A stretch of 64,000 nt of DNA from Acinetobacter lwoffii (GTDB lineage Bacteria > Pseudomonadota > Gammaproteobacteria > Pseudomonadales > Moraxellaceae). The notes under the pieces are model-generated. The model searched no databases, was not told the origin of the DNA, and saw nothing but the letters and a program-made list of their open reading frames with translations. The stretch is from the NCBI RefSeq assembly GCF_015602705.1, contig NZ_CP059081.1, positions 1,807,702 to 1,871,701 on the forward strand, written 5' to 3'. The first letter of the stretch is position 1; each line of letters begins with the position of its first letter. This document shows, piece after piece, positions 35,755 to 45,821 of the stretch. The position numbers were made by a program, and so were the translations under genes.

Positions 35755-35787
35755 CTTATTTTTTAATATCCTGTTATACCCTGCAAA

Positions 35788-36369
35788 CTAGCTGTTCTGG
35801 TTCCAATAACTGACAAAATCACCGGTTTGAATCTCTGCGCGTGCTGGAATTGCTTTTGCTGCAGTGCCAATATAAATAATACCTGAGACCAGATCATCTT
35901 TTGAAATTCCCAATGCCTGCTTAAACAGGCCAGACTCGACTACAGCACCGCTACGCCACATGGTCGAGAAACCCTGAACCTGAAGTGACAACAGAAAATT
36001 CTGAATGGCTGCGCCTGAACTAAGGATTTGTTCAAAATGCGGAACTTTAGGATGATCCTGCAAACGCGTTAAGGCAAGCACCAATAAAGGCGCACGAAAT
36101 GGATGATTCTTGACCCGCTCAATCTGCGCTGTTTCAGTTTCACCCAAATCGACGAGCGCCTGCGACAGCAACCCTCCAAAAGCTTCACGCTGATTATCTG
36201 GAACCACCACAAATGTGGTCGGCTTGAGCCGATGATGATCGGGTGCAGTTAATGCCGCTTGAAAGGCTCTTTCCAGTTGTTCTGCATTGGGTGCGGGTGC
36301 CAGCAGATGACCAATCGATTGCCGTTGGTGAATATTTTGATGAACGATGTCAATCGCAGATTCCGTCAT
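35788..36369 (-). CDS. Nitroreductase family protein (YdjA-like)
   Basis: The protein has 193 residues. It has the FMN-binding RxSxG-like start (IHQRQSIGHLLAPAP), LTAPDHHRLKPTTFVVV, GAAIQNFLLSLQVQGFSTMWRSGAV and GIIYIGTAA. This fits the small YdjA type of nitroreductases, NAD(P)H-dependent flavoproteins reducing nitro compounds or quinones. The natural substrate is unknown. It is first in the minus-strand run with gpsA 33 bases downstream. Confidence 0.83.
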   Translation of the reverse strand: MTESAIDIVHQNIHQRQSIGHLLAPAPNAEQLERAFQAALTAPDHHRLKPTTFVVVPDNQREAFGGLLSQALVDLGETETAQIERVKNHPFRAPLLVLALTRLQDHPKVPHFEQILSSGAAIQNFLLSLQVQGFSTMWRSGAVVESGLFKQALGISKDDLVSGIIYIGTAAKAIPARAEIQTGDFVSYWNQNS

Positions 36370-36628
36370 TGCCTTGTATATCTACACTTAAAAAACCATA
36401 CTCAAGATTAGCATATTCAAAGAAAAATACGCTAGAAACTTCATAGCGATTCAGCACGCTCATCACAATCTGAAGATAAAGTTGCTTGGTTTTTCAATCC
36501 TGTGCTGCTCTATTTTTCACCTAACTCACATAGAGCTATACCAAAAATTGCCAAACCTATACAACAGCTACAAAATCTGCGCTGCTTGCTGTGTTGAAAT
36601 ATTCAGCATCGTATTTACTTGAGATTTC

Positions 36629-37009
36629 ATGATGAAAAAAACAATCGCTTTCAGCGGATTAGCTATTTCCGCATTACTGCTTACTGCCTGTGCCTCAAAC
36701 CCGACTGCATTGGCAGTGCAAAAGGAAAATAACCAGTATGAAGTGACCGGATTAGGTAAAAATCAACTGACTTCGAAAAACAACGCGATTACTGCGGCCA
36801 ATAAAGCCTGTGGCTCTCGATCAACCCCAATTATTGTAGATGAAAAGACAGCTTATAACGGCGCTTTAAAAGGCGTGGTCGATGAACAAACAGGTCAGAT
36901 GATTCAGGCAGCAGCTACTGTCCTTGGCAATATCGCAGGTACCAATACTGGTTTAAACCAGAATGACGACTATCAGACGGTGCTTACATTCCGCTGTCAG
37001 GCCAAATAA
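36629..37009 (+). CDS. Predicted lipoprotein, 126 aa
   Basis: A signal peptide with lipobox LTAC (Cys around residue 21) is followed by ASNPTA. The mature protein has two further Cys (KACGSRST, FRCQAK) that could pair, and a YEVTGLGKNQLTSKNNAITAANKAC segment typical of small exported Acinetobacter proteins. I recognise no named family. ATG codons at 36629 and 36632 are both possible starts. It is monocistronic, ending before a bidirectional terminator. Confidence 0.72.
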   Translation: MMKKTIAFSGLAISALLLTACASNPTALAVQKENNQYEVTGLGKNQLTSKNNAITAANKACGSRSTPIIVDEKTAYNGALKGVVDEQTGQMIQAAATVLGNIAGTNTGLNQNDDYQTVLTFRCQAK

Positions 37010-37027
37010 GCCAAACCATAGCGCAAT

Positions 37028-37056
37028 AAAAAACCGCTCTTCAAGAGCGGTTTTTC
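37028..37056. terminator. Bidirectional terminator
   Basis: An AAAAACCGCTCTT/AAGAGCGGTTTTT stem with minimal loop lies between the convergent lipoprotein and helicase genes. Confidence 0.87.
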
Positions 37057-37067
37057 TATGATCTGGA

Positions 37068-38219
37068 TTAACAATAACCTTCCAGGCGGGTCAAAGGCAA
37101 TTTTTGCCCAATGGCTTTTTCAATTTCCGGAAGATAGAACGCATCATCTTCGGACAAGAAACTGATACTTACACCTTGCGCACCGGCACGGCCTGTACGA
37201 CCAATACGATGTACATAATCATCTGACTGTTCTGGCAAGGTAAAGTTCACCACATGGGATACGTTATCTACATGAATACCACGTCCTGCCACATCCGTCG
37301 CAATCATAATATTATGCTGACCATTTTTAAATTGATCTAACATTTTCGTGCGTTTATCTTGCGCGATTTCACCAGACAACATCACCACCTTATAACCATC
37401 CCGTTTTAAATGATCATAAAGTTTGCGTACCTGATCCCGACGGTTAGCAAAAATCATGACTTTCTCAATCGGCTCATCACGCAGAATTTCTTGCAACAAT
37501 TTATATTTATCTGATTTTGCCACCATATAAACCCGTTGCTCGACATCAGCATTGGTTTTCTTTTCTGGCTCAATTTCAACCGTAACCGGTTCAAACAGCC
37601 ATTGCTGCGCAAGATTCAACACATCATAGCTAAATGTTGCAGAGAACATTAAAGTCTGACGCTGCTCTTTACGCGGCGAGAAACGTACAATCCGTTTAAC
37701 CGATGGAATGAAACCCATATCCAGTAGACGGTCTGCTTCATCAATGACTAAAAATTCAATCTGATCTAGCCAGACTTCTTTTTGTTCTACAAAATCAATC
37801 AGACGACCTGGTGTAGCCACCATAATATCGACAGGCGCTTTATTAAGCTGGTTCTTTTGCTTGTCAAAATCCACACCACCCAGCAAGGTCACCACATGCA
37901 AACCCGCATATTTCGCCAGGTGCTGTGCATCGCTTTCAATTTGCAATGCCAGTTCACGGGTCGGTGCCAGAATCAGCGCGCGCGGCTCACCACGATAACG
38001 TTGTTCCTGAATCGGATTATTTAACAGATCGTTCATGATACTAATTAAAAAGGCCGCAGTTTTACCTGTACCAGTCTGTGCACGGCCAATTGCATCATGT
38101 CCTGCCAGCGTGAATTTCAAAACCTTCTGCTGGATAGGCGTCATGGTGGTAAAGCCTAAAGCATCAATCGCTTTTTTCAGATTGGGATGTAAATTTAAGG
38201 TTTCAAAACCAGATGACAT
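37068..38219 (-). CDS. rhlB: DEAD-box RNA helicase, RhlB-like
   Basis: With ATG 38219 the product has 383 residues; an in-frame ATG at 38246 lacks a ribosome-binding site. Motifs in order are the Q motif (GFTTMTPIQQKVL), AQTGTGKT, PTRELALQ, VATPGRL, DEAD, SAT, IMIATDVAGRGIHV and HRIGRTGR. The compact length with a short tail fits RhlB, the degradosome helicase, which unwinds structured mRNA. No degradosome partner is nearby. It shares a terminator with the convergent lipoprotein gene. Confidence 0.82.
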   Translation of the reverse strand: MSSGFETLNLHPNLKKAIDALGFTTMTPIQQKVLKFTLAGHDAIGRAQTGTGKTAAFLISIMNDLLNNPIQEQRYRGEPRALILAPTRELALQIESDAQHLAKYAGLHVVTLLGGVDFDKQKNQLNKAPVDIMVATPGRLIDFVEQKEVWLDQIEFLVIDEADRLLDMGFIPSVKRIVRFSPRKEQRQTLMFSATFSYDVLNLAQQWLFEPVTVEIEPEKKTNADVEQRVYMVAKSDKYKLLQEILRDEPIEKVMIFANRRDQVRKLYDHLKRDGYKVVMLSGEIAQDKRTKMLDQFKNGQHNIMIATDVAGRGIHVDNVSHVVNFTLPEQSDDYVHRIGRTGRAGAQGVSISFLSEDDAFYLPEIEKAIGQKLPLTRLEGYC

Positions 38220-38265
38220 AAAGCGGTGCTCTAATTGGGTAATCACTAAGATAGGGATAGTATAA

Positions 38266-38300
38266 ACAAAAAACGCCCCAAGTTATATTGGAGCGTTTTC
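38266..38300 (-). terminator. Terminator after the cold-shock gene
   Basis: On the minus strand AAAACGCTCCA pairs with TGGGGCGTTTT (one G-U pair) and is followed by T6, 20 bases past the stop codon. Confidence 0.75.
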
Positions 38301-38320
38301 TTTTTAGCTTAATCCGAAGA

Positions 38321-38536
38321 TTAGTCTAATGGTTGAACTTCTTCAGCTTGAAAGCCTTTTTGGCCTTTAACAACACTGAATTCAACACGTTGGCCGTCAC
38401 GAAGTGAACGGTGACCGTCACCTTGGATAGCACGGAAATGAACGAATACGTCATCGCCGCCGTTACGTTGAATAAAGCCGAAGCCTTTAGTATCGTTAAA
38501 CCACTTAACTACGCCTTGTTCGCGAGCAGCTGTCAT
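38321..38536 (-). CDS. Cold-shock domain protein (CspA family)
   Basis: The protein has 71 residues with one cold-shock OB fold: [15 protein letters not shown] carries RNP1 and DDVFVHF carries RNP2, with aromatic residues in place. It binds single-stranded RNA or DNA and may act as an RNA chaperone. Several paralogues usually exist in Acinetobacter, so the exact Csp letter is not assigned. The long upstream gap suggests an extended 5' leader like that of cspA. Confidence 0.92.
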   Translation of the reverse strand: MTAAREQGVVKWFNDTKGFGFIQRNGGDDVFVHFRAIQGDGHRSLRDGQRVEFSVVKGQKGFQAEEVQPLD

Positions 38537-38918
38537 AAGTTAATCCTCATTGAAACTAAAAGAAGGACCACCCGGTGTTGCAAACAGCAGAGCAAACAAG
38601 TTTGAAAATATTATTTTTAAGCTTGTAATCATTCTGTAAAACTATCAACAAAATCCCGGTTACATCCATTTATGTAATAGGGTGAAAAACAATCACTTTG
38701 TTTATTCAAAGTCCCAAATACGCAACGAGCTTAACATGGGTTTATCACAATTAATAGATTTTTTTTAGCATGTTCTGTTTGATTTAGTTATTTTTTTCAT
38801 GAAAATTGTCAAAAGACTTTATAAAGTCATTTAGATCTTCTTTTTCTTAAACTAGTTTGGTTCTGGCATCATATTTGCTACTATTTATAGCCTTTTCTGC
38901 TACCTAAATGAAACCGTA
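38537..38918. other. Divergent intergenic region upstream of the cold-shock gene
   Basis: About 380 bases without a gene. The half next to the cold-shock gene is probably its transcribed leader; the rest must hold promoters for it and for the TusA-like gene. Confidence 0.4.
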
Positions 38919-39152
38919 ATGCTCGAAGATCCAGCGCATTTCAGCCTTATAGACGCCATGGGAAAACCGTGCCCGATGCCGCTATTAATGTTAAAGCGCG
39001 CATTAAAGGCCGGAAATCAGAAAACATTCCTGCTGAAATCATCTGATCCGCATAGCCAGACGGATGTCAGCCGCTATTGTCAGCTGCATCAGCTCAAGCT
39101 TGAATTTAAAAAAATTTCTGATACAGAGTTTCACTACTTAATTGAATCTTAA
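38919..39152 (+). CDS. TusA-like sulfurtransferase family protein
   Basis: The protein has 77 residues. It has the TusA pattern IDAMGKPCPMPLLMLKRAL, with the CPMP motif whose Cys18 is the persulfide carrier, and a beta-alpha-beta fold (TFLLKSSDPHSQTDVSRYC). The family carries sulfur for tRNA thiolation or other thio-transfers; which one applies here is not determined. It lies 136 bases before rpoH on the same strand. Confidence 0.82.
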   Translation: MLEDPAHFSLIDAMGKPCPMPLLMLKRALKAGNQKTFLLKSSDPHSQTDVSRYCQLHQLKLEFKKISDTEFHYLIES

Positions 39153-39288
39153 AAAATTTCAATTAAACTGTTGATCCTCACTTTCGTATACTTTTTTACA
39201 TTTCTCTACCCAAATATCCATTATTTGTGGAGAGATTGGATTAAGATAAAACCTAGTTTAGGGTTATCCCGCACTTCAAGGAGAACAC

Positions 39289-40158
39289 ATGAGTGACAGC
39301 CGCAATCAGTTGATGCCCCTGTCATTATCGGCGCCAGGTGTCAACCTCGGTGCTTATATCAGCACTGTCAATCAGATTCCGATTTTAACAGCCGAACAAG
39401 AAAAAGAGTTGGCTGAACGCTATTACTATGACCAAGATTTAGATGCAGCTAAAATGCTGGTCATGTCGCACTTGCGTTTTGTGGTACATATTGCGCGTAG
39501 TTATGCAGGTTATGGTCTGCCACAAGGTGACCTGATTCAGGAAGGCAACCTGGGTCTGATGAAAGCTGTGAAACGTTTTGACCCGAATATGGGCGTACGT
39601 TTGGTGTCATTTGCCGTGCACTGGATCAAGGCGGAAATTCACGAATACGTGATCCGTAACTGGCGTATCGTGAAAATCGCCACCACTAAAGCGCAACGTA
39701 AACTGTTCTTTAATCTGCGCAGCCTGAAGAAATCATCGAAAAAGTTGACGCTCGCAGAAGCACAGTCTATTGCCAATGATTTAAATGTCACACCAGAACA
39801 AGTACTGGAAATGGAAGGCCGTCTGACGGCGTATGATGCGGCTTTTGATGCATCAAGCGATGACGATGATGAAGGTTCCACCCATGTGGCACCAGCGTTA
39901 TATCTTGAAGATAATCGTTATGACCCGGCTCGTCTGATTGAAAATGAAGACTATGAGGAGCAAAGCACCTCTGCCCTGCATGAAGCCATGGATCAGCTAG
40001 ATGATCGTTCACGTAATATCTTGCAGCGTCGCTGGCTAGATGACGAGAAATCGACCCTGCATGAGCTTGCAGCCGAATATAATGTTTCTGCGGAACGTAT
40101 TCGTCAGCTGGAAAAAAATGCCATGGAAAAAATTAAAGTGGCGATGTCATCCAATTAA
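39289..40158 (+). CDS. rpoH: RNA polymerase sigma-32 (heat shock) factor
   Basis: The protein has 289 residues. Region 2 includes [43 protein letters not shown] with the sigma-32 type 2.4 segment [38 protein letters not shown]; the latter part is the RpoH box that affects turnover. Region 4 has [23 protein letters not shown]. It directs transcription of heat-shock genes. The 136-base gap before it could form a temperature-sensing leader, but I did not fold it. Confidence 0.96.
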   Translation: MSDSRNQLMPLSLSAPGVNLGAYISTVNQIPILTAEQEKELAERYYYDQDLDAAKMLVMSHLRFVVHIARSYAGYGLPQGDLIQEGNLGLMKAVKRFDPNMGVRLVSFAVHWIKAEIHEYVIRNWRIVKIATTKAQRKLFFNLRSLKKSSKKLTLAEAQSIANDLNVTPEQVLEMEGRLTAYDAAFDASSDDDDEGSTHVAPALYLEDNRYDPARLIENEDYEEQSTSALHEAMDQLDDRSRNILQRRWLDDEKSTLHELAAEYNVSAERIRQLEKNAMEKIKVAMSSN

Positions 40159-40185
40159 CACCAAATTCTGTTACTGATTTACCTC

Positions 40186-40216
40186 GAAAAAGCCTTCTTT
40201 GATGAAGGCTTTTTTA
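40186..40216 (+). terminator. Terminator after rpoH
   Basis: An AAAAAGCCTTC/GAAGGCTTTTT stem is followed by further T, 27 bases after the stop codon. Confidence 0.85.
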
Positions 40217-40277
40217 TGTCCGCATTTTGAATTTATGCTAAGGTTGAGCGCAAACTTTATCAGGAAGATCAATTCAA

Positions 40278-40643
40278 ATGTGGATTGCGATTTCAGCACT
40301 TAATTTGGCACTTGCAGTCATGCTCGGTGCTTTTGGTGCACATGGTTTAAAAGCGCGGGCGACTGAAGCACAGCTCGGCTGGTGGCAAACGGCAACGGAT
40401 TATTTTTTCTATCATGCCTTAGGACTACTGATTCTTTCTTTACTGGCGAAAGTCATCCCTGCATTGCCCATTCAATGGAGCTTCGGTCTGATTCAGGTCG
40501 GCATTTTACTGTTTTCTGGCTCACTGTATATCATGGCCTTAGGATTACCCCGCGGTTTAGGTGCTATTACGCCCATCGGCGGGGCTTTAATGATTGCCGG
40601 ATGGTTAATTCTGGCCTGGAATGCTTTAAAATACGCCAGATAA
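40278..40643 (+). CDS. DUF423 family membrane protein (YgdD-like)
   Basis: The protein has 121 residues and four hydrophobic segments. The N-terminus with ALNLALAVMLGAFGAHGLKA and the YFFYHALGLLILSLL and LGLPRGLGAITPIGGALMIAGW segments are the DUF423 signature. The function is unknown in the family. It is followed after 35 bases by thiS. Confidence 0.85.
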   Translation: MWIAISALNLALAVMLGAFGAHGLKARATEAQLGWWQTATDYFFYHALGLLILSLLAKVIPALPIQWSFGLIQVGILLFSGSLYIMALGLPRGLGAITPIGGALMIAGWLILAWNALKYAR

Positions 40644-40678
40644 GTTTGAACAACACTTAATCATGGAGGGTTGCTAGA

Positions 40679-40876
40679 ATGATGATTTACATCAATGGCG
40701 AACAACAGGAAACTCACTGCAAGAATCTGCTGGAACTGATTCAGAGTATGGCGCTTGAGGGTAAGCGTTTTGCAGTTGAAGTCAATGAAATGATTATTCC
40801 TAAAAGCAGATTGGGCGATACGCCAATTTGCGATACAGACAAAATAGAAATTATTCACGCGGTCGGTGGCGGCTAA
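40679..40876 (+). CDS. thiS: Sulfur carrier protein ThiS
   Basis: The protein has 65 residues with a ubiquitin-like fold and the essential C-terminal Gly-Gly (ending AVGGG). It carries sulfur as a thiocarboxylate for the thiazole ring of thiamine. A GGAGGG ribosome-binding site lies 7 bases before the ATG at 40679; a second ATG at 40682 is possible. thiG starts 14 bases later. Confidence 0.92.
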   Translation: MMIYINGEQQETHCKNLLELIQSMALEGKRFAVEVNEMIIPKSRLGDTPICDTDKIEIIHAVGGG

Positions 40877-40890
40877 TACTCGGGACAATT

Positions 40891-41673
40891 ATGCAAGATT
40901 TATTACAGATTGGTTCACGCCAATTCCAGTCACGCCTTTTGGTAGGCACGGGCAAATACAAAGATTTAAATGAAACTCAGCAGGCCATTGAAACCAGTGG
41001 TGCAGAGATTGTCACTGTCGCTATTCGCCGGGTCAATATTGGCCAAGATCCTGACCAGCCGAATCTGCTATCAGTGATTCCTCCGGAAAAATATACCATT
41101 TTGCCGAATACTGCAGGTTGCTTCGATGCCAATAGTGCCGTCCGCACCTGTATGCTGGCGCGTGAGTTGCTCGATGGCCACAATCTGGTCAAACTTGAAG
41201 TTTTGGGTGATGAAAAGACACTTTATCCAAACGTAACCGAAACACTGAAAGCTGCGCGCACCTTGATTGACGATGGCTTTGAGATCATGGTTTATACCTC
41301 GGATGATCCGATCGTGGCGCAAGAGCTGGAAAGCATGGGCTGTGTTGCGATTATGCCATTGGGTAGCCTGATTGGTTCTGGTCTGGGCATTCTGAATCCA
41401 CATACCCTGTCAATCATCAAGGAAAATGCCAAAGTCCCGGTTCTGGTCGATGCCGGTGTCGGTACAGCCAGTGATGCTGCGATTGCGATGGAACTGGGCT
41501 GTGACGGCGTACTCATGAATACAGCGATTGCGGCAGCGCAAAATCCGGTCTTGATGGCATCTGCGATGAAAAAAGCCGTTGAAGCAGGCCGAGAAGCTTT
41601 TCTTGCAGGCCGTATGCCGCGCAAGCGTATGGCCAATGCCAGCTCGCCGGAAACCGGCTATTTCTTTAAATAA
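40891..41673 (+). CDS. thiG: Thiazole synthase
   Basis: With ATG 40891 the product has 260 residues; a longer frame overlapping thiS is rejected. Landmarks are [19 protein letters not shown], the catalytic Lys region in [15 protein letters not shown], and phosphate-binding ends [13 protein letters not shown] and [16 protein letters not shown]. ThiG condenses 1-deoxyxylulose 5-phosphate, dehydroglycine and ThiS-thiocarboxylate into the thiazole of thiamine. It forms an operon with thiS; the other thi genes are elsewhere. Confidence 0.95.
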   Translation: MQDLLQIGSRQFQSRLLVGTGKYKDLNETQQAIETSGAEIVTVAIRRVNIGQDPDQPNLLSVIPPEKYTILPNTAGCFDANSAVRTCMLARELLDGHNLVKLEVLGDEKTLYPNVTETLKAARTLIDDGFEIMVYTSDDPIVAQELESMGCVAIMPLGSLIGSGLGILNPHTLSIIKENAKVPVLVDAGVGTASDAAIAMELGCDGVLMNTAIAAAQNPVLMASAMKKAVEAGREAFLAGRMPRKRMANASSPETGYFFK

Positions 41674-41687
41674 ATTTTCATCAACAA

Positions 41688-41717
41688 AAATAAAGGACTC
41701 AATTGAGTCCTTTATTT
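41688..41717. terminator. Bidirectional terminator
   Basis: An AAATAAAGGACTC/GAGTCCTTTATTT stem with AATT loop and trailing T lies between the convergent thiG and glutathione transferase genes. Confidence 0.87.
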
Positions 41718-41727
41718 TTTCCAGTAA

Positions 41728-42339
41728 TTAAGGAATCAGACCTTCATCACGCATGGCAATCTGTACAGACTGACGTTCTGCCACCTTATTACGGATATGA
41801 ATAATATTTTTATATGGACTCAGATCATGCTCAATCTGGTTCGACCAGTTGGTCAAGACAAATAGATAAGCATCCGCAGGGCCAAAGTTATCATCCACCA
41901 GATAATCATTGTCCGATTCACCAATCGCTTTATCGATATAACTCAATAGACGATCAATTTCCGCATAGGCTTTTTTCTTTTCATCGTCGGATAACTTGCC
42001 ACCGAAGAACACCGCATAGGCATCATGTAGTTCAGAGTTCAGATAACCTAACCATTCCAGCACTTTGGCACGTCCCATGCCCGATGGTGGAATCAGATCT
42101 TGTTTTGGATCGTGTTGAGCAAGAAACGGTAGAATTGCAACATTTTCTGTCAGGATCAGACCAGGGTTAATTTCTAACGCTGGTACATAGCCTTTAGGAT
42201 TAACTTCGTAATAATCCGTACCTTTTTCTGTTTTATGTGTTTTTAAATCAACACGTTCCAAATCAAAATCGACATTAATTTCATTTAAAATAATATGTGC
42301 TGCCAGTGAGCAGGCACCTGGTGAATAGTAAAGCTTCAT
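41728..42339 (-). CDS. Glutathione S-transferase family protein (beta-class like)
   Basis: The protein has 203 residues. The N-terminal thioredoxin-like domain MKLYYSPGACSLAAHIILNE carries the Cys10 typical of bacterial beta-class enzymes, with GYVPALE (cis-Pro) and LTENVAI (Glu/Asn contact). The helical C-terminal domain contains DNFGPADAYLFV. It conjugates glutathione to electrophiles or acts as a peroxidase; the substrate is unknown. It is monocistronic. Confidence 0.87.
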   Translation of the reverse strand: MKLYYSPGACSLAAHIILNEINVDFDLERVDLKTHKTEKGTDYYEVNPKGYVPALEINPGLILTENVAILPFLAQHDPKQDLIPPSGMGRAKVLEWLGYLNSELHDAYAVFFGGKLSDDEKKKAYAEIDRLLSYIDKAIGESDNDYLVDDNFGPADAYLFVLTNWSNQIEHDLSPYKNIIHIRNKVAERQSVQIAMRDEGLIP

Positions 42340-42556
42340 TTCTGATCCTTGTTATACACTTCTCAATGTTTTAAATCGCTTCTGACAAACTTTCAAGTGA
42401 TCAAACCTGTAAATTGCAAAAAAGCGTAACTGTCACCTCAGGGCAGTTACTCATTCAATATTCAGGATATTCCGGGCTTTTGCAAGTCAATCTTGTGTAG
42501 ATTTTTATCTCTATCTGTTTAACATACACAGGTTTTCAAAATATAGATGATATTTC

Positions 42557-44002
42557 GTGATTAGCCTGAAAAAAGAAGAATGGTTTTCCAATATCCGCAC
42601 AGATGTATTGGCAGGTCTGGTGGTGGGACTTGCCCTGATTCCTGAATCAATTGCCTTCTCTGCCATTGCCGGCGTCGATCCGCAAGTCGGTTTATATGCT
42701 TCTTTCTGCATTGCAGTATCCATTGCCTTTTTTGGCGGACGTCCCGCCATGATCTCTGCTGCTACAGGCGCAATGGCGCTTTTGATGATTACCTTGGTAA
42801 AAGAACATGGTCTGCAATATCTGCTGGCTGCCACAATTCTGACCGGTATCATTCAGGTCATTGCGGGGTATTTTAAAGTCGCTAAATTAATGCGTTTTGT
42901 ATCGCAGGCGGTGGTATACGGATTTTTGAATGCCTTGGCGATCCTGATATTTGTGGCACAAATCCCGGAAATTAACCGGATGGATAGCACCGGTTATCTG
43001 TTTATTGCGATTGGTCTGACAATTATTTATCTGTTTCCTTATATCCCTAAAATCGGTAAAGCCATTCCCTCACCTTTAATCTGTATTATCGTACTTAGCG
43101 GTTTAGCTCTCTTCTTGGGTGCAGATATGCGTACCGTCAGTGATTTGGGGCAATTTCCAGATACCTTGCCGGTATTCCTGCTTCCCGAGATTCCACTCAA
43201 TCTGGAAACCTTGCAAATTATCCTGCCTTATTCCTTTACCTTGGCGACTGTCGGTTTGCTGGAAAGCATGATGACCACTACGGTTATTGATGAAGTGACC
43301 GGAACTGAAGGTGACCGTCATCAGGAATGTCGTGGTCAGGGTATGGCCAATATTGTCAGCGGCTTTATGGGCGGGATGGCCGGTTGTGCCATGATCGGCC
43401 AGTCAATTATCAATGTGTCTTCAGGGGCACGTACCCGTTTATCGACTCTGGTCGCTGGCGTGTTTCTGCTGTGTCTCGTGGTTTTTTTGAAAGACTGGCT
43501 GGCTTATATCCCAATGGCAGCTCTGGTTGCGATCATGATTATGGTGGCATTTACCACCTTTCAATGGGGAGCAATCAAGCAATTCAGCAAACATCCGCTA
43601 GAATTTAATACCGTGATGATTGCCGTGATTATTGTCGTGCTTGCCACTCATAATCTGGCGCTTGGTGTATTTGTCGGCGTATTGCTCTCTGCCCTGTTCT
43701 TTATTAATAAACTGGAAAGAACCGTACATGTCTATACGCATTTAAATGAAGCCCATTCACGTAGCTATATTATTTCTGGACAAATTTTCTTCAGCAGTAC
43801 AGAAAAATTCTATCAGTTCTTTGATTTTAAAGAAAAGCTTGATCATGTCGAACTGGATCTGACCCATGCGCATATCTGGGATGTGACCTCAGTGAACATG
43901 TTGAATAATGTGATCCAGAAATTTAAAGCTCAAAATATAGACGTAACAGTGATCGGTTTGAATGAAGCCAGCAGTACACTGATTGACCGTTTTAGTAGCT
44001 GA
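42557..44002 (+). CDS. SulP family anion transporter with STAS domain
   Basis: The protein has 481 residues. The start is GTG, because no in-frame ATG lies before the conserved [48 protein letters not shown] region. Ten or more membrane segments and the SulP repeat motif are present. A short C-terminal STAS domain (about 395-481) includes [19 protein letters not shown]. SulP members carry bicarbonate, sulfate or dicarboxylates; a bicarbonate role is plausible but not shown. It is followed by a terminator. Confidence 0.85.
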   Translation: MISLKKEEWFSNIRTDVLAGLVVGLALIPESIAFSAIAGVDPQVGLYASFCIAVSIAFFGGRPAMISAATGAMALLMITLVKEHGLQYLLAATILTGIIQVIAGYFKVAKLMRFVSQAVVYGFLNALAILIFVAQIPEINRMDSTGYLFIAIGLTIIYLFPYIPKIGKAIPSPLICIIVLSGLALFLGADMRTVSDLGQFPDTLPVFLLPEIPLNLETLQIILPYSFTLATVGLLESMMTTTVIDEVTGTEGDRHQECRGQGMANIVSGFMGGMAGCAMIGQSIINVSSGARTRLSTLVAGVFLLCLVVFLKDWLAYIPMAALVAIMIMVAFTTFQWGAIKQFSKHPLEFNTVMIAVIIVVLATHNLALGVFVGVLLSALFFINKLERTVHVYTHLNEAHSRSYIISGQIFFSSTEKFYQFFDFKEKLDHVELDLTHAHIWDVTSVNMLNNVIQKFKAQNIDVTVIGLNEASSTLIDRFSS

Positions 44003-44013
44003 TGAACGGTGAT

Positions 44014-44047
44014 TAATAAAAGAGCTTCAATTGGCTCTTTTATTTTA
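44014..44047 (+). terminator. Terminator after the SulP gene
   Basis: An 11-bp stem (AATAAAAGAGC with GCTCTTTTATT), an 8-nt loop and T-rich flank, 12 bases after the stop codon. Confidence 0.8.
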
Positions 44048-44153
44048 TCTGGAAGATCTTGCCGATTTTTATGGAGAAATACCGAGAAAAGTTTGACTTG
44101 CTCGGCTCAGGACTTAAAATACCGCATTCTGAATTTTTAGATTTGCCAAAGTT

Positions 44154-44870
44154 ATGTCGAACGATCAATTAGACCAGCAAGTCGTGGAGCTGGAAAACTT
44201 AAGCGAGCACCGTGAAATCGTGACGTTTATGCGCCGCTCAATGCCGCTAAACACCTCTCAACGTACTGCGCTTGAACAATATGGTCACTTAATTTTGGAA
44301 TATCCAGTCGGTGATTTGCGTGAGCACTTTGAACATCCTGAACGTCCTTTGACTGTAGAAATCGGTTTTGGTATGGGCCGTTCACTGGTATTGATGGCCA
44401 AAGCCAATCCTGAGCGAAACTTTGTCGGGATTGAAGTGCATATACCTGGAATTGCGCAGTGCGTGTATGAAGCAGGTGTTGAAGGCCTAACGAACTTACG
44501 TGTGCTGGATGCTGATGCAATTCAGGTATTACGTGAAATGCCAGACAATAGTATCAATACTGTGCAATTGTATTTCCCGGATCCATGGCAGAAAAAGCGT
44601 CATTTTAAACGCCGTTTTGTTTCGCATGACCGTATGCCACTGGTGGAGCAAAAGCTAGAACTTGGCGGAACTTTCCATGCTGCAACGGACTGGGAACCGT
44701 ATGCGGAATGGATGATTGAAGTATTGGAAGAACGTCCACGACTGGAAAATCTGGCGGGCAAAGGCAACAGCTACCCTCGTCCGGAATGGCGTCCACAAAC
44801 CAAGTTTGAACGTCGCGGGATTGAAGCCGGTCACAAGATTAATGATTTTATCTTCAAGAAAATTTCTTAA
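44154..44870 (+). CDS. trmB: tRNA (guanine-N7-)-methyltransferase
   Basis: The protein has 238 residues. The S-adenosylmethionine site is VEIGFGMGRSLVLMA, followed by FVGIEVHIPGI, and the TrmB signature VQLYFPDPWQKKRHFKRRFV. The C-terminal TKFERRGIEAGHKINDFIF is typical. It methylates G46 in the variable loop of tRNAs. It is monocistronic and ends at a perfect hairpin. Confidence 0.95.
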   Translation: MSNDQLDQQVVELENLSEHREIVTFMRRSMPLNTSQRTALEQYGHLILEYPVGDLREHFEHPERPLTVEIGFGMGRSLVLMAKANPERNFVGIEVHIPGIAQCVYEAGVEGLTNLRVLDADAIQVLREMPDNSINTVQLYFPDPWQKKRHFKRRFVSHDRMPLVEQKLELGGTFHAATDWEPYAEWMIEVLEERPRLENLAGKGNSYPRPEWRPQTKFERRGIEAGHKINDFIFKKIS

Positions 44871-44880
44871 TCCAAGATTC

Positions 44881-44912
44881 AAAAAAGCGCTGATTAATCA
44901 GCGCTTTTTTAT
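44881..44912. terminator. Perfect palindromic bidirectional terminator
   Basis: A 30-base perfect palindrome, AAAAAAGCGCTGATT followed by its complement, with A6 and T6 at the ends. It lies between trmB and the convergent DUF2520 gene. Confidence 0.88.
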
Positions 44913-44962
44913 GGAGAAAATTTATCTTTGAGCCCTTCTCCGTAGATAAATCTTCAGATTCT

Positions 44963-45739
44963 TCATTTCTGATGACGCGTGAGAATCTGCTGGCTCAACA
45001 ACTGATAGACATTTTGTAAATCTTCACGCTGCATATTGGCTAACATCTGCTGATGCATATTCAAGATATTCTGATCACCACGCATCGCTGGACCGGTCTG
45101 CATTTGTTTGGGATCATTCTGAGTGGCTTTATTGGCGGTTTCCAGCATCAAGGGATACAGCAGGCTAAAATCGACCTGTTGTGCATCAACCACCTGCTTG
45201 GCCATGTCATAACAATAATTGGCAAAATTACAGGCAAATACCGCTGCAAGATGCAAACTGAGACGTTGACTAGAACTATAAGTATAAACGCGATTGCTTA
45301 GGCTATTTGCCAGTTCTAATAACAGAATTTGGTCCTGCTCATTCATCGCCTCAATAAACAGTGGCGTCTGCTGCCAATCAATCTGGCGTTCCAGACTAAA
45401 GGTCTGTAAAGGATAAAATACGCCTGCACGCGCATGCACATTTTTCAGTAAATCGAGATGGGTACTGCCAGAGGTATGTACGATCAGATTCTGCTGCAGA
45501 TATGGATGAATCTGTTCAATGACGCTGGCAATCGACTGATCACTGACCGCGATAATGACCAGATCCACCTCATGATCCAGCTGTTCAGGCTCAGCGATTG
45601 CCTGAGCTTTAAATTGCTCAGCCAGTTGCTGTGCTTTTTCTAGGGTTCGACTGTAGATCTGTACGATCTCATGGTGTGCTGACAATACAAGGGCAAGATG
45701 ATATGCCACTCGCCCTGCCCCAATCATACTGATCCGCAT
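44963..45739 (-). CDS. Rossmann-fold oxidoreductase with DUF2520
   Basis: With ATG 45739 the product has 258 residues; AGGAAG just upstream supports it over an earlier in-frame start. The N-terminal dinucleotide motif is MRISMIGAGRVAYHLAL. LVIIAVSDQSI, LIVHTSGS and AGVFYPLQTFS are the shared pattern of the DUF2520 group, related to F420/NADP and proline reductases. The helical C-terminal domain (about 125-258) is DUF2520. Substrate unknown. Confidence 0.8.
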   Translation of the reverse strand: MRISMIGAGRVAYHLALVLSAHHEIVQIYSRTLEKAQQLAEQFKAQAIAEPEQLDHEVDLVIIAVSDQSIASVIEQIHPYLQQNLIVHTSGSTHLDLLKNVHARAGVFYPLQTFSLERQIDWQQTPLFIEAMNEQDQILLLELANSLSNRVYTYSSSQRLSLHLAAVFACNFANYCYDMAKQVVDAQQVDFSLLYPLMLETANKATQNDPKQMQTGPAMRGDQNILNMHQQMLANMQREDLQNVYQLLSQQILTRHQK

Positions 45740-45821
45740 CTGCTGTTCTTCCTGATAAATTACGCACAGCATGCCAATAAATAAAGATTGAGGCAATTGG
45801 CCTTGATGTTTCGAATAGACT

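Noticed and set aside
40828..40890. N-terminal extension of thiG
   Set aside because: It overlaps the end of thiS; the ATG at 40891 gives the normal ThiG start.
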